This document shows, one piece after another, positions 25,988-38,022 of a stretch of DNA of 64,000 bases. The notes under the pieces were generated by a model. It was given only the letters and a program-made list of their open reading frames with translations. It was not told the DNA's origin and made no database searches. This DNA is from Tetrahymena thermophila SB210 (lineage: Eukaryota > Ciliophora > Oligohymenophorea > Hymenostomatida > Tetrahymenidae). Within the stretch, counting starts at the first letter, position 1; every line of letters starts with the position of its first letter. The stretch is taken from NCBI RefSeq assembly GCF_000189635.1, contig NW_002476327.1, forward strand, positions 62,001 to 126,000, in the 5' to 3' direction. The position numbers were made by a program, and so were the translations under genes.

Positions 25988-27542
25988 ATGCCATCATTTA
26001 AAATAAAGAAAATAGAAGCTTTTATGGTAAATTATGAATGCTCTAATCATTAAGACAGCTCAGTATCCAAGGATTTTATTATTATCTTATTAATAAGAGG
26101 TTTACTTTCTTAAAAAAAGATATTTTTGAATGTAAAAGAAACTGCTTAAGACTTAACTTGGATTAACCAATTAGATTGTATGTTATTTTGAATTAAAAAA
26201 ATATATTTCATTTAATTAGAATTAATTTTTTCAATAATTTTTGATGTGACCAAAAAAACTAACAAAAAATAAATAAACATAATAAAATTGTGTAAATATC
26301 TTTAATTATATTATTTATTCTTTTATAATAAAATAAATAAATAATTAATAAAATAACTAGAATATATTTGCAGCAGCTTGCTTGACTGCAAGTTAAGTAA
26401 ATCAAATCTATTTTATTTTGATTTAATTTTCCCAAATAGATGCTTGCTTACCTTGCATGCTTGCTTTATAGAAGAGCTAACAAAAAAAACTCGTTTAAAA
26501 ATAATTTTGTGGTTTTTCATTCATTTTTAATATACTTAATAAATGTTTAAATATTTGTTAAAATAAATAAATACCTTTTAATTTAGATTTTGTATTGTTA
26601 CTTTTTGTGTGTGGATTGCAAAGAATATTTGCTTTGAGAATAAATTTGAATTAATAAGGTTTCAGATTAACTTTAGAATTTAATAAAAGATATTCGTATT
26701 GATTTGCCTAATTTATCAAAAGATTTTATTCGTAATATTTTCACTTATAATCTTCATTACTCAGGTTAAATCAACCCTTTTTAATTAAATTAAATTGATT
26801 ATTACAAACTCCAATATTAATTGACATAATACTACATTGTAAATCTTTTTTAGATATCATAACAATCACATTAATCTACATAAAAATAATATTGATGTAT
26901 TTTTATTAGTATATCAAATATTTACAATAACTTTCCATATAAATTAAAATACACTTGAATTTATTTCGTTTAGAGATTTCATTCATTTGATATGATATCT
27001 TTGCAGAAAAGTAAGATAAACCAAATGATAGAGGTATATTTAAATAAAGTAATTGCTGATCTAATTAATAGCTTTTCATTTCAAAAATTGTTTCTATATT
27101 ATTTTACTAAATTCTCTTCCTCTCAAAAATTAGGAAATACTTCAAGCAAATTAATCTAAAATGCTATTTTTATTATTAATTAAACATTAAATTTGCTTTT
27201 TTTTTCAATTAATAACTTAAAATTTGCTTTTTTTCAGCAAATATTGAACTAATATTAAAAAACTTAAAAATGTAAAATTTTATTCCTAATTATAAATCAA
27301 TTTATTGCGAATCTTATTTAAAATAAATGAAAAATTTAATATCTTAATTGCACTTATTTGCTATTCCGTATTCAACTATACTTCTTAATGCTGTTTTCAA
27401 CCTAATTATAATTGCTTTAAACATCGGATAACAAATTAGGAATTTAAACAAAAATTTTGTCAGACCTCATTTTTGTTTGTTGGCAGCTTAGGTTTCTCCG
27501 TGTCAGGTTTTATAATTTTTGAGCAGAAATAATTACTTACAG
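25988..27542 (+). CDS. Unresolved multi-exon gene (unknown protein)
   Basis: Two segments look coding. Segment 25,988-26,177 has ATG, 63 codons and then a GTATGT donor; its peptide includes SVSKDFIIILLIRGLLSQKK. Segment 27,238-27,542 follows a TTTTTTCAG acceptor and precedes a GTAAAT donor; it includes a hydrophobic stretch YSTILLNAVFNLIIIAL, so a membrane segment is possible. Between them, short peptide-like stretches appear near 26,690-26,770 (DLPNLSKDFIRNIF) and 26,990-27,035, but I could not join them in phase. No family is recognised. If the last segment is not spliced, it reads to TGA at 27,648-27,650 through a TTTG run. The gene lies between two convincing genes and is itself uncertain in structure; it could also be two small genes. 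Confidence 0.4.
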
Positions 27543-28124
27543 GTAAATCTAAAAACAAAGAAAAATCTAATTAATAAATATTAAATAATGAATTCAATAA
27601 AAAAGCGAGTTAATTTTGTTTGTTTGTTTGTTTGTTTTTGGGTAAGTTGAGAATAGTATTTGTTTTATAAAAGAAGAACAAGTAGAATATAAAGTTAAAT
27701 ATGACTAAAGAAATCATTCATTCATTTATTCATTCAATTTTAATTCACATTTGTTTAATTGTTTTTATTATTTTTTATTAAAGGATAAATAAATTTAAAG
27801 ATTTTAAAAGTTATTTTGGTTGGTTGGTTGTTATTGTTGTTGTTTAGTTGATTTATTGTTTTTTTATTTATTTATTTATTTATTTACTTATAAGCTATTT
27901 TATTATTTATAAATCTATTCTATTTTTCTAATTATTTTTACATTTATTAATTTTTATCTAGTCGTAGCTTAAATATATTTATTTGTTTATTTATTTTACT
28001 ATGTCAGTCTTAGAAAGAAAGAAAGAAATAAAGAAGAGAAATTGATTATGCCAAAAGCAAATGGCATTATTCATTTGCTTTGAGGATTTAATTTTATTTA
28101 TGAGTGATTAATTAATTGTTATAT
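27543..28124. other. Intergenic, simple-repeat rich
   Basis: TTTG, CATT, GTTG/TTG and TTTA runs. This is the 3' side of both the unresolved plus-strand gene and the minus-strand GTPase. No gene is seen. Confidence 0.6.
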
Positions 28125-29008
28125 TCATTTTCCTCCGTTTGTCTTATATTACACATAGTCCTTTACTGTTTAGCGGAATACTTCAACTATTCCTTCTCCA
28201 GTGATTGCACTAGTTTCAAAGTAAGGAATGTTTTTATTTCTAGCAAAATCTTGACCTTGCTCAAGACTGATTTACCTCTTATCTGCATCTATGTCGCATT
28301 TGTTACCTATTAACACCAACTTTAGGTTTTTATCATCTACTTGCTCTTTGAGTTCGCTAATCCAGTACTCAACACGTTCAAGAGTCTATCTTGCACTCAC
28401 ATCAAAAACTAAAAAAACTATGTTAGCATCTTGATAGTATATCTTTAGTAGTGACCTATTCATTGATATTACAAAATAAAATACCTTAATTTAATTCATT
28501 ATAAATTCAACACATATTTAATCTGCCCAAATCAAGTTCTTCTTTTCTTATCTTTGCTTTTATTTTATTTTTTGGCTTTAATAACATTTATTATGCAAAT
28601 GAATGAATAGCTAGCTGGACAATCTCTAAGAAAGTTAACAAAAATATTAAAAAAACGAAAGAACTCAGAACTCAATTGGAACGAGTCAAATGAGAATTCA
28701 AATGGGAAGAATCTTCTTATTGCTAAAAAAATAAAGGCTTACTAATAAATTTCTTATCCTGCTGTATCCCAAATATCTAAGTGAACGTTAATGCCATTTT
28801 CTAGTTTGATGTCGAACTCGAAATATGTGACACCAATTGTATTTGGCAAGTTCTTTGCAGGCACGTTCTTCTTGTAATACTCGCAGATTGAAGTTTTGCC
28901 TACGTTCATGTCACCTAAAAGAATGAGCTTAGTTTTGTACTAACTTTGCTTGGGCTTTAAAAGCTTGGGTTTGCTTTACTATTTCTTAGAGCTGGATCCG
29001 AAACACAT
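28125..29008 (-). CDS. Rab-like small GTPase
   Basis: Two exons (29008-28743, 28455-28125) give 198 residues in perfect phase. The GTPase motifs are all present: P-loop GDMNVGKTS (32-40), switch-I Thr57 in NTIGVTYFE, WDTAGQE (80-86), GNKCD (139-143) and ETSA (169-172). The exon junction falls in switch II, where EIYQSLLKIYYQDAN matches the Rab-typical E-x-Y-x-S-L-x-x-x-Y-Y-x-D-A. It is expected to cycle between GTP and GDP and direct vesicle or ciliary traffic. The C-terminus ends YKTNGGK with no prenylatable cysteine. The N-terminal extension begins MCFGSSSKK, where Cys2 could be lipidated instead. The length is normal for a Rab. The subfamily is not assigned. Confidence 0.93.
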
Positions 29009-31729
29009 TATTTGAATGCAAATTTGATATGATTTTTAATTAAGGATATTTATTTGCAAAATTTTATAGTTTGTTTTTCCTATTATTTAATTTTTTTTTT
29101 TTTTTGATAAACTTGTCTTTATATTTTATTAGATATACTTATGCTTCATATCAAACCAGCAATAAACAAAAAAAACTTAGATAGATAAATTGCTTGCTTG
29201 CTGTCATTCATTCATTGACTTAATTATAAATTAAATGATATTTTGTCACTTCTTTATTTCTAATATTCAATCAGATGATGAAACAAATACTATTGATTTC
29301 TTTTGGCTTATTATTTAATTTATTTTGTGCACCAGACAATCTATCTATTTTTTTATAGCCTTGTTATTGTACCATGTAGTCATTTCTTTCTTTCTTTTTG
29401 GATATTTCATAAGTATTTTATATTTATCACTCATAAACTATAATCTTACCCTAGAAATCACTCACTTAATGTTTTGCTAGTTTATATTTTGATTTAATAC
29501 GATCAAAATAAATTCAATTTTCAGCTTGAGCGAGCACCTTGTTTGCAAAATTTGGAAGGAAACATAAATAAATAAGATATTTAAGCTAATTAATTAATTG
29601 ATTGATTAATCTCCTCCATAAAATTCTATCTCTCAAATCAAATAAATTAAAAAATAAAAGAAAGTTCGCCCAAATATTTTTTATCTTCTACTCTTAAACA
29701 AACAAAAAAACACAAAAAATAAATTGTTAGTTCTATTTGTTATTCAAAACTATTTGATTAATTTTAATTAGTCATGTTTTAAGTTTCTTTTACTGGAATA
29801 TGAAAAGGAGGAAAGTAAACTAGAAATACAATGTAATTTAAATGAATGACATATTTTCCTGTAAATCTTAAATTTATTTAAAATAGAAAATAAATTTGCA
29901 CTAAATTACATTAAAATCTAAAAATTAAACTTGAATTAATTTTTAAATTTACTCGGTTTACATTTAATTTGTTATAAATCAACTAAGTTGATTAGTTAGT
30001 TAGTTACTTCTTCCTTACCTTTTGATTATTTCTAATTTATTGTTATATATAATGAATGGCTTAGAATAGGTGATACTTCTTGATAAATATATCTTATTTC
30101 CTTCTTAAAATATTAGTAATAAGTAAATTACTTACTAATAGATTTATTCTTATTTAATATGAAAATCAATTAAATAAACAAACAACTACGAAAAGTTAGT
30201 CCTTTTACTATTTAATTTTATAGTTTTATGTTTTAGCTTAATTTATATTGTAAAGAGATATTTGTATTTACAATATTGTTTGACTAAATATGATTGATTG
30301 TATTTGAGATAAAGCTATATTAATGAATGAGACTAGATTTATTTTAAAAATATAAAAATATTCATTGAATTAATGACTTTCTTTTTTGATGCAACTCAAT
30401 TAAGATAAGATTTTTGCGCTTATAGAAGGATAAATTCATCAAAAAAATATTATGATATTTCATAATAAAATTATAATGGTTGAATTCAAATACTTTCTTT
30501 GTTTACTATATTAAATTTAAATGGAAATTTTTCTAAAAAATATTTAATTTTTTGAATAAATTACTTTTTTTCTGTAAGTCAGATTAATTAATTACTGGTT
30601 TTATTTTATCTTTTATAATTTTATTTTTATTTTAAAATAATTTCAAATGAAAAATGAGCTTTCTCATTTATAAAATAGTATAAATGGATGGAAAGAGCTT
30701 ACTGACTTTTCTTAGCTTGGTTTGTAAAAATAATAAAAATTTATTTATTAATTCAGAAACTATAACCATTTTTAAAAGAATTAATTGTTGCTGTAACTAA
30801 AACAAGCAAAATAAATAAATGGAAGAATGAATGAAAAAAGGAAGGAAGGAATGTAAATTTTTATAATAAATCAGATGCTCTTTTATAAATAAATAAAGAA
30901 ATACAAAACAAAGATATATCATTTATATAAACTGATATAAATTAATTTTTAGATAGATTTATTTAAAAAGTTAGAAATAATTATAACAAATTTAAGAATA
31001 GTTTACTTGAAAAGTGTAACTCAATTAAGTTACTACTTTTATTTTATTAATTTAGTCTCATGAAAGTAAATGATTTACTGCTGTTAAAAGGTAAAAAATG
31101 AATTTTAGACACACTTTAAACTAGGATAAAAAAGGAATAAAGTAGATTTATCAAACCTAAAATATCCAAAAGCTGGATAATTTGTAATATGTTTTGACAT
31201 TTAAGTTCGTTTTTTTGTTAGTCAGTCTTCTCAACTTGATAGCATTTTTAATTTAATTTAGCCTAGATAAAATTAAATTAATTGGCGCGTTAAGCATTTT
31301 TTGATCAACTTTTGTATTAATGTTATAGTGGATATAACAACAACTTATTTTAATTAAATTTGTTCCCAAAGTATTCGCTAAATACTTCGCATTTTAATCA
31401 TCTACGCATTATTTGATTAAAATTTCATTACATCATATTTTCTTCATCTTGCTTTAAACAATAAATAAATAAATTTATATGATCATCAAAACAAAATTTA
31501 AATTTTGAATAAATTCTTTATAAAAAGAAGAAATCAAAAAATAAAAAATCACTCACAAAAATATATCTATCTATTTATCTATCTATCTATTCAATTAGTT
31601 CAAATTTTAATCTAAAATTAATTTTAGCAAAATATTTTTAAGCTATTTAAAATTTATGAAATATATTTTTGATTTTAACAAGAAATTTAATCTTCCTTAA
31701 AATTATCTCTCATTTGTTGCAAATTATTC
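29009..31729. other. Long intergenic region
   Basis: About 2.7 kb with no gene that I can support on either strand. A slightly less AT-rich patch at about 31,190-31,470 holds TTGGCGCG (31,281-31,288) and a perfect 7-base hairpin (AAGTATT, five-base loop, AATACTT, 31,369-31,387). No RNA gene could be assigned to it. Confidence 0.55.
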
Positions 31730-32412
31730 AACTCAATATGAAATTTGTTTTGAATAGTTAAGAAATAAATTAGATTATTTTTTCCATTAAATATGCAAAA
31801 ATTAATTAATTAGCTTTCTTAATGAGTAATATTAATGAGTAATAGATTACTTTTTTAATGAATAATTGTTTAGCAAGTTATTCAATTTAAAATCTAATTT
31901 ATTTTGAATAATTTAGAAATAAATTTGAGTATTTATCCATTAAACATATCAAAAATTCAACTTATATAAAATCTATGCAAAAATTAGCTTTCTTAATGAG
32001 TAATCGATCTAATTATAATCAAAAAGTAAATTATTCAACTAAAAATCTAATTTTTTTTGATTTACTAAGAAATAAATTTGAATATTTATTTTATCAATAT
32101 GCTTCCCTTATTAGTGAAATTAATAGTAATTTAGGAGATATTTATGATAAATTTTAACGTATTAATTAAAACCTTCAACTTATATAAATTTTTGCATAAA
32201 TTGGCTTTCTTAATGAGTAATTAATTACTTTTCTAATGAATAATTGTATAGCAAGTTATTCAAATTCAAAATCTAATTTTATGCTTTGAATAATTGAGAA
32301 ATAAATTTGAATATTTAATCCATTAAACATATCAAAAATTTAACTTATGTAAAATTAATGCAAAAATTCGCTTTCTTAGTGAGTAATCAAATACTTTTCT
32401 AATGAAAATCTG
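31730..32412. repeat. Imperfect tandem repeat, about four units of 160-220 bases
   Basis: The landmark GCAAAAATTAGCTTTCTTAATGAG or a close variant recurs at about 31,792, 31,978, 32,196 and 32,359. Shared flanks in the units include GCAAGTTATTCAA, AAATCTAATTTT and CATTAAACATATCAAAAATT. A short frame inside one unit is not evidence for a gene. Confidence 0.75.
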
Positions 32413-32629
32413 ATATAAAAAAAACAAATTAATGTAATCTTAATTAATCAATTATTTAATTCCGATCAAAAAATTAATACAATCAATCCATCATGAATTT
32501 ATTTATTTATTTAGCTTGACTAATTTGCTTGATAATGAGAAAACAATTTTACAAAATCTTGAATATTTCTGAAACAGTAATAACTTTTTACATATAAATT
32601 AATTTATATTTACTATTTTATTTTTTCAT

Positions 32630-33978
32630 TCAATCTTTCTTGTAAACAGTTTTTTCTTTTAAAAATTATGTTAGTAAAGCAGGTTCGTCAGTCATAATTC
32701 CAACACATCCACTGAATTAGAGGCATTCTTCAAACATTTCACGATTGTTCATCACCCAAAATATGACAAGAATTCCTCTCTGTCTTAAGTGTTCAAACAA
32801 AGGTTTGGCAATAAATGAGCTTAATAAAAGTCTAATTGCTAAAAAATAGACTCTGCAAGCCAAATGTTACATAAATCCCTTGGACTCCAACTTCTTCCAT
32901 TCATAGTGCTCTCTATTAAAAATAGGAATTTGCAAAGATTCTTCTTAAATTTCACTGAACGGAAGCAAACCTATTAATATAAATTTTTCATAATGAGTAA
33001 TTCAGCTTAATAAAAAACAAAAATCTATAAAATTTTCCAAAATATTCTCCATAAATCCAAATAAACCTCAGAAAAAATGCTGCAAAAATAAAAAAATAAA
33101 TAATAAAAATCTAAAATTCAACATTTATTTTTTTATTTAGTTTTAATAGAACTAATAATTATTTTTTTATTGTTTGCTTCAATATTTTCTCATTTTTTGG
33201 CTATTTTTGCTTTCTTGAACATTCGTTTTAAATATGATTACGAATTCTGCAATAAAATCTTCTCCGAAACTTTTGAATTAATTAATTTTAATCATATTTA
33301 TTTATTACCTGTGAAGTACTTAATGACCAAGTCTTTTAGACCTCCTAGAGAGAAGAACCTATTAATATTTGGATTAACTTCTTTCAATCTACGAGACATT
33401 TCAGGGTTTTTGCATCCCCAAATGGTGATATCTTCTCTATTATGCTTTATGATTAACTTATTCATCATTTAAATGAACTCTTCATTTGGTGTTTTGATTT
33501 CAATATTCATGTGAACTCCTGGAAATCTTGTAAAGACTTCATCTAAAGTAGGAATATATGGATTTTTATAATCTTTTGAATAAACCTTTCCACCAACACT
33601 AAAATCAAGATGGATTTCTTCTTAGAATTTGGGTAAATCTTTGTAATCAAATTCTTCTGTTAACTTGTTTACTCCGCACATTCTTTTTAAATTATCATCA
33701 TGAATTACTATAATTTGTTTATCTTTTGTCATACAAACATCTAATTCTAATACATTTGTTCCTTCTTTTAAACCATTCTCAAAACTCTCAATAGTATTTT
33801 CTACTTTGTATCTAGATCCACCTCTGTGTGCTATATGTAAAACCTACTCTTTGTTTAATGCCTTGCTAAGTAATGGAGATTTCCAACTCTTCTTCTTTTT
33901 CAAAATCTGAGGATTCTTTAAAAAAAAGTAAGAAGTTGCCCAATAAACTGTTAAAGCGCCTAAAATATACATTATCAT
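32630..33978 (-). CDS. Glycerophosphodiester phosphodiesterase (GDPD) family membrane protein
   Basis: Two exons (33978-33309, 32970-32630) total 336 residues in phase. Residues 1-20 form a membrane anchor. The GDPD core follows with the expected catalytic and metal residues: HRGG (51-54), E60-N61, the E78-x-D80 pair in LELDVCMTKD, HDD (93-95) and IEIK near residue 158. Near the C-terminus GILVIFWVMNN and GIMTDEP match the late barrel strands of the family, the region that closes the active site. Members hydrolyse glycerophosphodiesters to glycerol-3-phosphate and an alcohol, or act as lysophospholipase D. The anchor plus size resemble the GDE4/GDE7 type, but the substrate cannot be read from the sequence. 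The second ATG (codon 3) could be used instead. The gene is in the same orientation as the upstream GTPase gene but well separated. Confidence 0.93.
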
Positions 33979-34154
33979 AATTTAATTTAAATAATTGCTA
34001 CTAAATAAATAAATAAATTAATTAATTTCCTTCAAACTATCACAATCTAACAAACACTTTTTTAAGTATCTTTATATCTATCATATCTTATCTATCATTT
34101 CCTATATATCTATCTATATTTACATCTTGCTTTTTATTGATTAATTTTTAATTC

Positions 34155-34550
34155 TATGAAATCAGCTATTCAAAAACATAGTAAATAATTTCTTTAGCTG
34201 ATTTATTTAAAGTAAATTACGCTCATAGGGCTTAGTTTTACATTATTATTACTCGATTCATCTCACCATTTATTTTTTTAAATTAAATTAAATTATTTTT
34301 TATAAGTAAATATTTTATTTAATCAAATCAAAAAGCATAATAAATAATTTCTTTAGCTAATTTATTAAAAGTAATTTATGTTAATGTGCTTAGTTAAATA
34401 TTTTAATGAAATCAGCTATTCAAAAACATAATAAATAATTTCATCAGCTGATTGCATAATAAATAATTTCTTTAGCTGATTTATATAAAGTAAATTATGT
34501 TAATGTGCTTAGTTTTACATTATTATTACTCTATTCATCTCACCATTTTT
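34155..34550. repeat. Imperfect direct repeats
   Basis: The block ATAATAAATAATTTCTTTAGCTGATTTAT ... GTGCTTAGTTTTACATTATTATTACTC occurs fully near 34,155-34,255 and 34,454-34,545. Partial copies lie near 34,330-34,395 and 34,408-34,453. It lies between the GDPD 5' end and the SIMPL duplication. Confidence 0.7.
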
Positions 34551-34872
34551 TAAATTAAATTATTCTTTTTTAGTGAATATTTTAAATGTAAATATTATTA
34601 TGAAAATGTTAAAATGTTTTATTGATTGAAACATTTAAAGGATTGATAAAATATAAATAAATAAAATTAGATTTTTTCAAAATTAGAAAATAAATATCTA
34701 TTTATTTTATTTAATTGTTTTCACTTTGAAATTCTATAGTACATTGATTAAAAATAATATGATTAATTCTCACACCATGATAATAATTAAATACATTTAT
34801 TTATATATATAGAATAGGTAAACTTATTTTTGCATAAATAAACATTTAAAAATTTAATGAATCTCTTTACCC

Positions 34873-37164
34873 AATCTATTAAAACAATTCTAAAATACAA
34901 AATTAGCTATTGATTCTTATTCCTCTCACTCAGCTACATGAATATATATCTGGTTTTTTATATATAAATCAAATTACAATACTTTGTGGAAACCTATGAT
35001 ATATATCCTTTTATATGTTATCCATAAGCTTTTAAATCTTTTACTAGGAAGTGTTTCATGACATTTGATATGTTTTAAAATTAATGAATCAATATTTTCA
35101 TCATGATAATAATTTAAATAAATACTTTTCCTGGAATAAAATAAAATATTTGAAAATTATTTACATAAATTTAATCTGTGCTAATCAATTATTTATTTAT
35201 TTAAAATATATTTTTATTTTTAAATAAAATTATTAATTTTTTTTTTTAAATGAGTATTTAACTTAATTCATTTGCCATTTTTGGTTTTAGTAAGTCATTT
35301 CTTAGATTAAGATAACAAATACTATTTATATACTCAAATATAAAATGCTAAAAATCATAATAAATTTAATTTGAGTATTTATCAATAAAATAAATTAAAG
35401 GAGCTCACCTATAAATTACACAATACAGACAGATCAAGGTTTTTATGAAGAAAATTTAGGTATTTCCTTTTATTTTGTAAATTAAATATGTTTGAAGTAA
35501 GTCTATAAACAATTTATCTAAAAGAAGGTCAATAGATTGATTTATTTAAATTGAATTGAATCAAAATATTAACTGAATAATTCTTATAATCGAATTTTTT
35601 GTCCAGTATCTTTACTTCGCGAATAAATCTATATATCTATCTATTTATAGAAACCTATCAGTTTTAATAGGGTTTCGATTTTATATTAATATGCTGGTGA
35701 GTAAAAACATCTAATTAATCATTATAAATTAAAGGAAATTTTTACATTAATAAGAGAGAATTCTTAAAATTACAATATTGCTTCAGAAGTTAATAGATAT
35801 CTATTATATAATATAAATATTATAAACTAATTAAAATACTAAGATAAACTTTTCTCTATATTGTATTTAATTACTAAAAAATCAGATTATAAAATTTTTA
35901 AATTCAGATTAATTAATTAATTTATAAAATTAATAATAAGAAAAAATTGATAATTAAAAATAAGAAAATGGCTAATTAAATTTTGTTATGCTTATTGATA
36001 ATTTCACTGCTATCAATAGGCCAGCTAACTTTCGCTTCAGAAAGAAAGTCTTCGAATGAAAGACTTGAGAAAAAAGACAATTTTGTTCCTTAATGGGAAG
36101 AAAGACAGCACCACCTTCCTGAGTTTATGAGAGTCTCAGGAGTAGCATCTGGATACCTTCCTTCTGAACAAGTTATTATTGAATTCGATATTGAAACTTT
36201 AGGCGATTCAGCTGGAACTTCATTACTGTAAAACAACAAAAGTATATCTAAAGCTATCAATGAGATGAAAAAGGCAGGAGTTGAAGAAAGCGAATTGACT
36301 ACCTAAGATATGAGAATTTTTCCTTCATACAGAGAAGAATATGATGGTAAAATAAAGAGTTACCAATCTACAATCGAAGGTTATAAAGTTGAAAATAAAT
36401 TGAAATTTATTTCAAAAAAGCTCTTTTTAGCTGGAAAGGTTATTGACATCGCTGTTAGTAATGGAATCAATAAAATATCTTCAGTTCAATTTGTGCCAAC
36501 CCAAACTAAAATAAAAGAATTAAAGGACTCTTTAATATCATAGGCAGTAGAAGATGCTGTAAAAAGAGCAAATCTCGCTCTCTAATCTTTAAATTATGAA
36601 ATAAAATCAGTTAAAAAGATTGACATTGAAAATGATTCACATGGAAAAAACCAAATTTATAAATCTAAAGCTTCATTTTTAGAATCTTATTCACCTGGAA
36701 GTGAATTAAGTGAAGAAACAAAGCTTTTTGATAACCTAAAAAAGTTTACTGTCTCAGTGAATGTTTCTTTTATAATAGGAAGAAAAGAATCAAGTTGAAA
36801 TTAAATTAAATTAATAATAATAATATTTAATTTTATATAAAATATTTTTCATGTAGTTTAAAATACTCTTAAAAGTTTTCTATATTTTAAAAAAAATAAT
36901 TGTTTTCAAATTATCATAAAAAAATTATTTCTTTCTTTCTTGTTTGTTTGTTCTACTTTCTTTAAATAAATTAAAATAAGTGAAAGAAAAAAGAAATTAA
37001 ATTTTTATTGCTTAAAAAAGTAGTAGAATTTCTCAAAAAATATTTGTTTTTAATAAGAATCATAAGTTGATTTATTACTAGTTATATGATTATATTTCGC
37101 TGTTTATAGAATGTTCTAATGGCTTATATTTTTATAATCTTACACTAGCAAATAACAAGTATGT
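34873..37164 (+). repeat. Segmental duplication, copy 1 (contains SIMPL gene 1)
   Basis: This stretch is near-identical by eye to 38,023-40,283, including about 1.1 kb of 5' flank, the gene and about 360 bases of 3' flank, ending at AAATAACAAGTAT. About 860 bases of unrelated sequence separate the copies. Confidence 0.85.
35968..36798 (+). CDS. Secreted SIMPL-domain (DUF541) protein, paralogue 1
   Basis: A single exon of 276 residues. Residues 1-23 are a signal peptide (hydrophobic core to TFAS). The mature protein from about residue 50 matches the SIMPL/DUF541 pattern: MRVSGVASGYLPSEQVIIEF, ETLGDSAGTSLL, KAGVEESELTTQDMRIFPSY, EGYKVENKLKFISKKL, AGKVIDIAVSNGINKISSVQ and AVEDAVKRANLAL. SIMPL proteins are common in bacteria, where many are periplasmic, and are known in a few eukaryotic proteins such as IRAK1BP1. 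Their biochemical role is poorly defined. No transmembrane anchor follows, so secretion or a vesicle lumen is likely. This copy has unique substitutions such as Phe in KLFLAG and a Lys-Lys in SVKKID, unlike copies 2 and 3. The leader is A-rich. Confidence 0.88.
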
Positions 37165-38022
37165 AAAGCCAAACTCCTAATTAAAATCTAGTGGTTTGGG
37201 TATGTATTACTGAGTTTAAAATTAAATAAAAATATATTTGAAATTGTTTGTTCTAAGCCATTTTTTTTAATTCATTTTTATTTATGATAAATTTTGGTGA
37301 AAAATTGATGGACTTAAAATTGAATGAACATACTGATCAAATTTATTGTACTCATGTGTTAACCTAAATAAATTAATAGTTAAAAATATTAATTTTTAGT
37401 GAAATTAAATATAATTCTCAATAATTCTAACTTTTATTTTACTTAAAGTGTATTTTCCTTGTGCTTTATATTTAATCAAAATACAGTCTGAATTCAATAA
37501 TTATTGAATATGTTATTTTAAAGAATAAATTCTTCGTTTTTTCATAACTTTTAAAGCAAATATATTTTAAAATAGATTTCAATTAATTAGTTTAAAGAAT
37601 TTATTTTATTAGATAATATTTTGTTTTTTTTTAACCTCCTAAATTAATTAATTATTTGTTTGTTGTTTTTATTAGAGCAAAAACAAACTTTGATTTTAAC
37701 AAAAATGAATAAATAAACTTACATAAAAAAAATAAATATAATAAATAATTGATTTACACTAAAAATATGAAATCTAATTTTTATTAATTCTACTAATTAA
37801 TAAGCATAGCTTAATAACCCTTTTAAAATGAAGTTTAGTAAGCTTAACTGCAAAAAAACTTAGTATATCTTTGTTATTAACATATAACCTATGACCACCT
37901 ATAATTTGATATTTGGTTTCAAAAGATATCGTTTTTTTACCAACTTTCTCAATTTCCATCATCAAAAAACAAAAATTAATTAAATTTATTTTTTCACAAA
38001 ATTAAATGAAAAATCAAAAATT
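37165..38022. other. Spacer between SIMPL duplication units
   Basis: Unique AT-rich spacer. On the minus strand an ATG at 37,965 opens a frame of 63 codons to the first TAG/TAA, longer in the ciliate code. It has locally higher G+C and starts MMMEIEKVGKKTISFETKYQ. I recognise nothing in it and do not call it a gene (confidence about 0.2). Confidence 0.5.

Noticed and set aside
27811-27850. GGTTGGTTGGTTG run as a telomere-like repeat
   Set aside because: It is not the (GGGGTT)n telomeric repeat of Tetrahymena, and it is one of many simple repeats in that spacer.
28116-28313. Plus-strand open frame of 65 codons
   Set aside because: It is antisense to the second exon of the Rab-like GTPase.
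31975-32157. Plus-strand open frame of 60 codons
   Set aside because: It lies inside one unit of a tandem repeat; the other units do not keep the frame.
33170-33472. Plus-strand open frame of 100 codons
   Set aside because: It is antisense to the GDPD gene and its intron; the minus strand carries the catalytic motifs.
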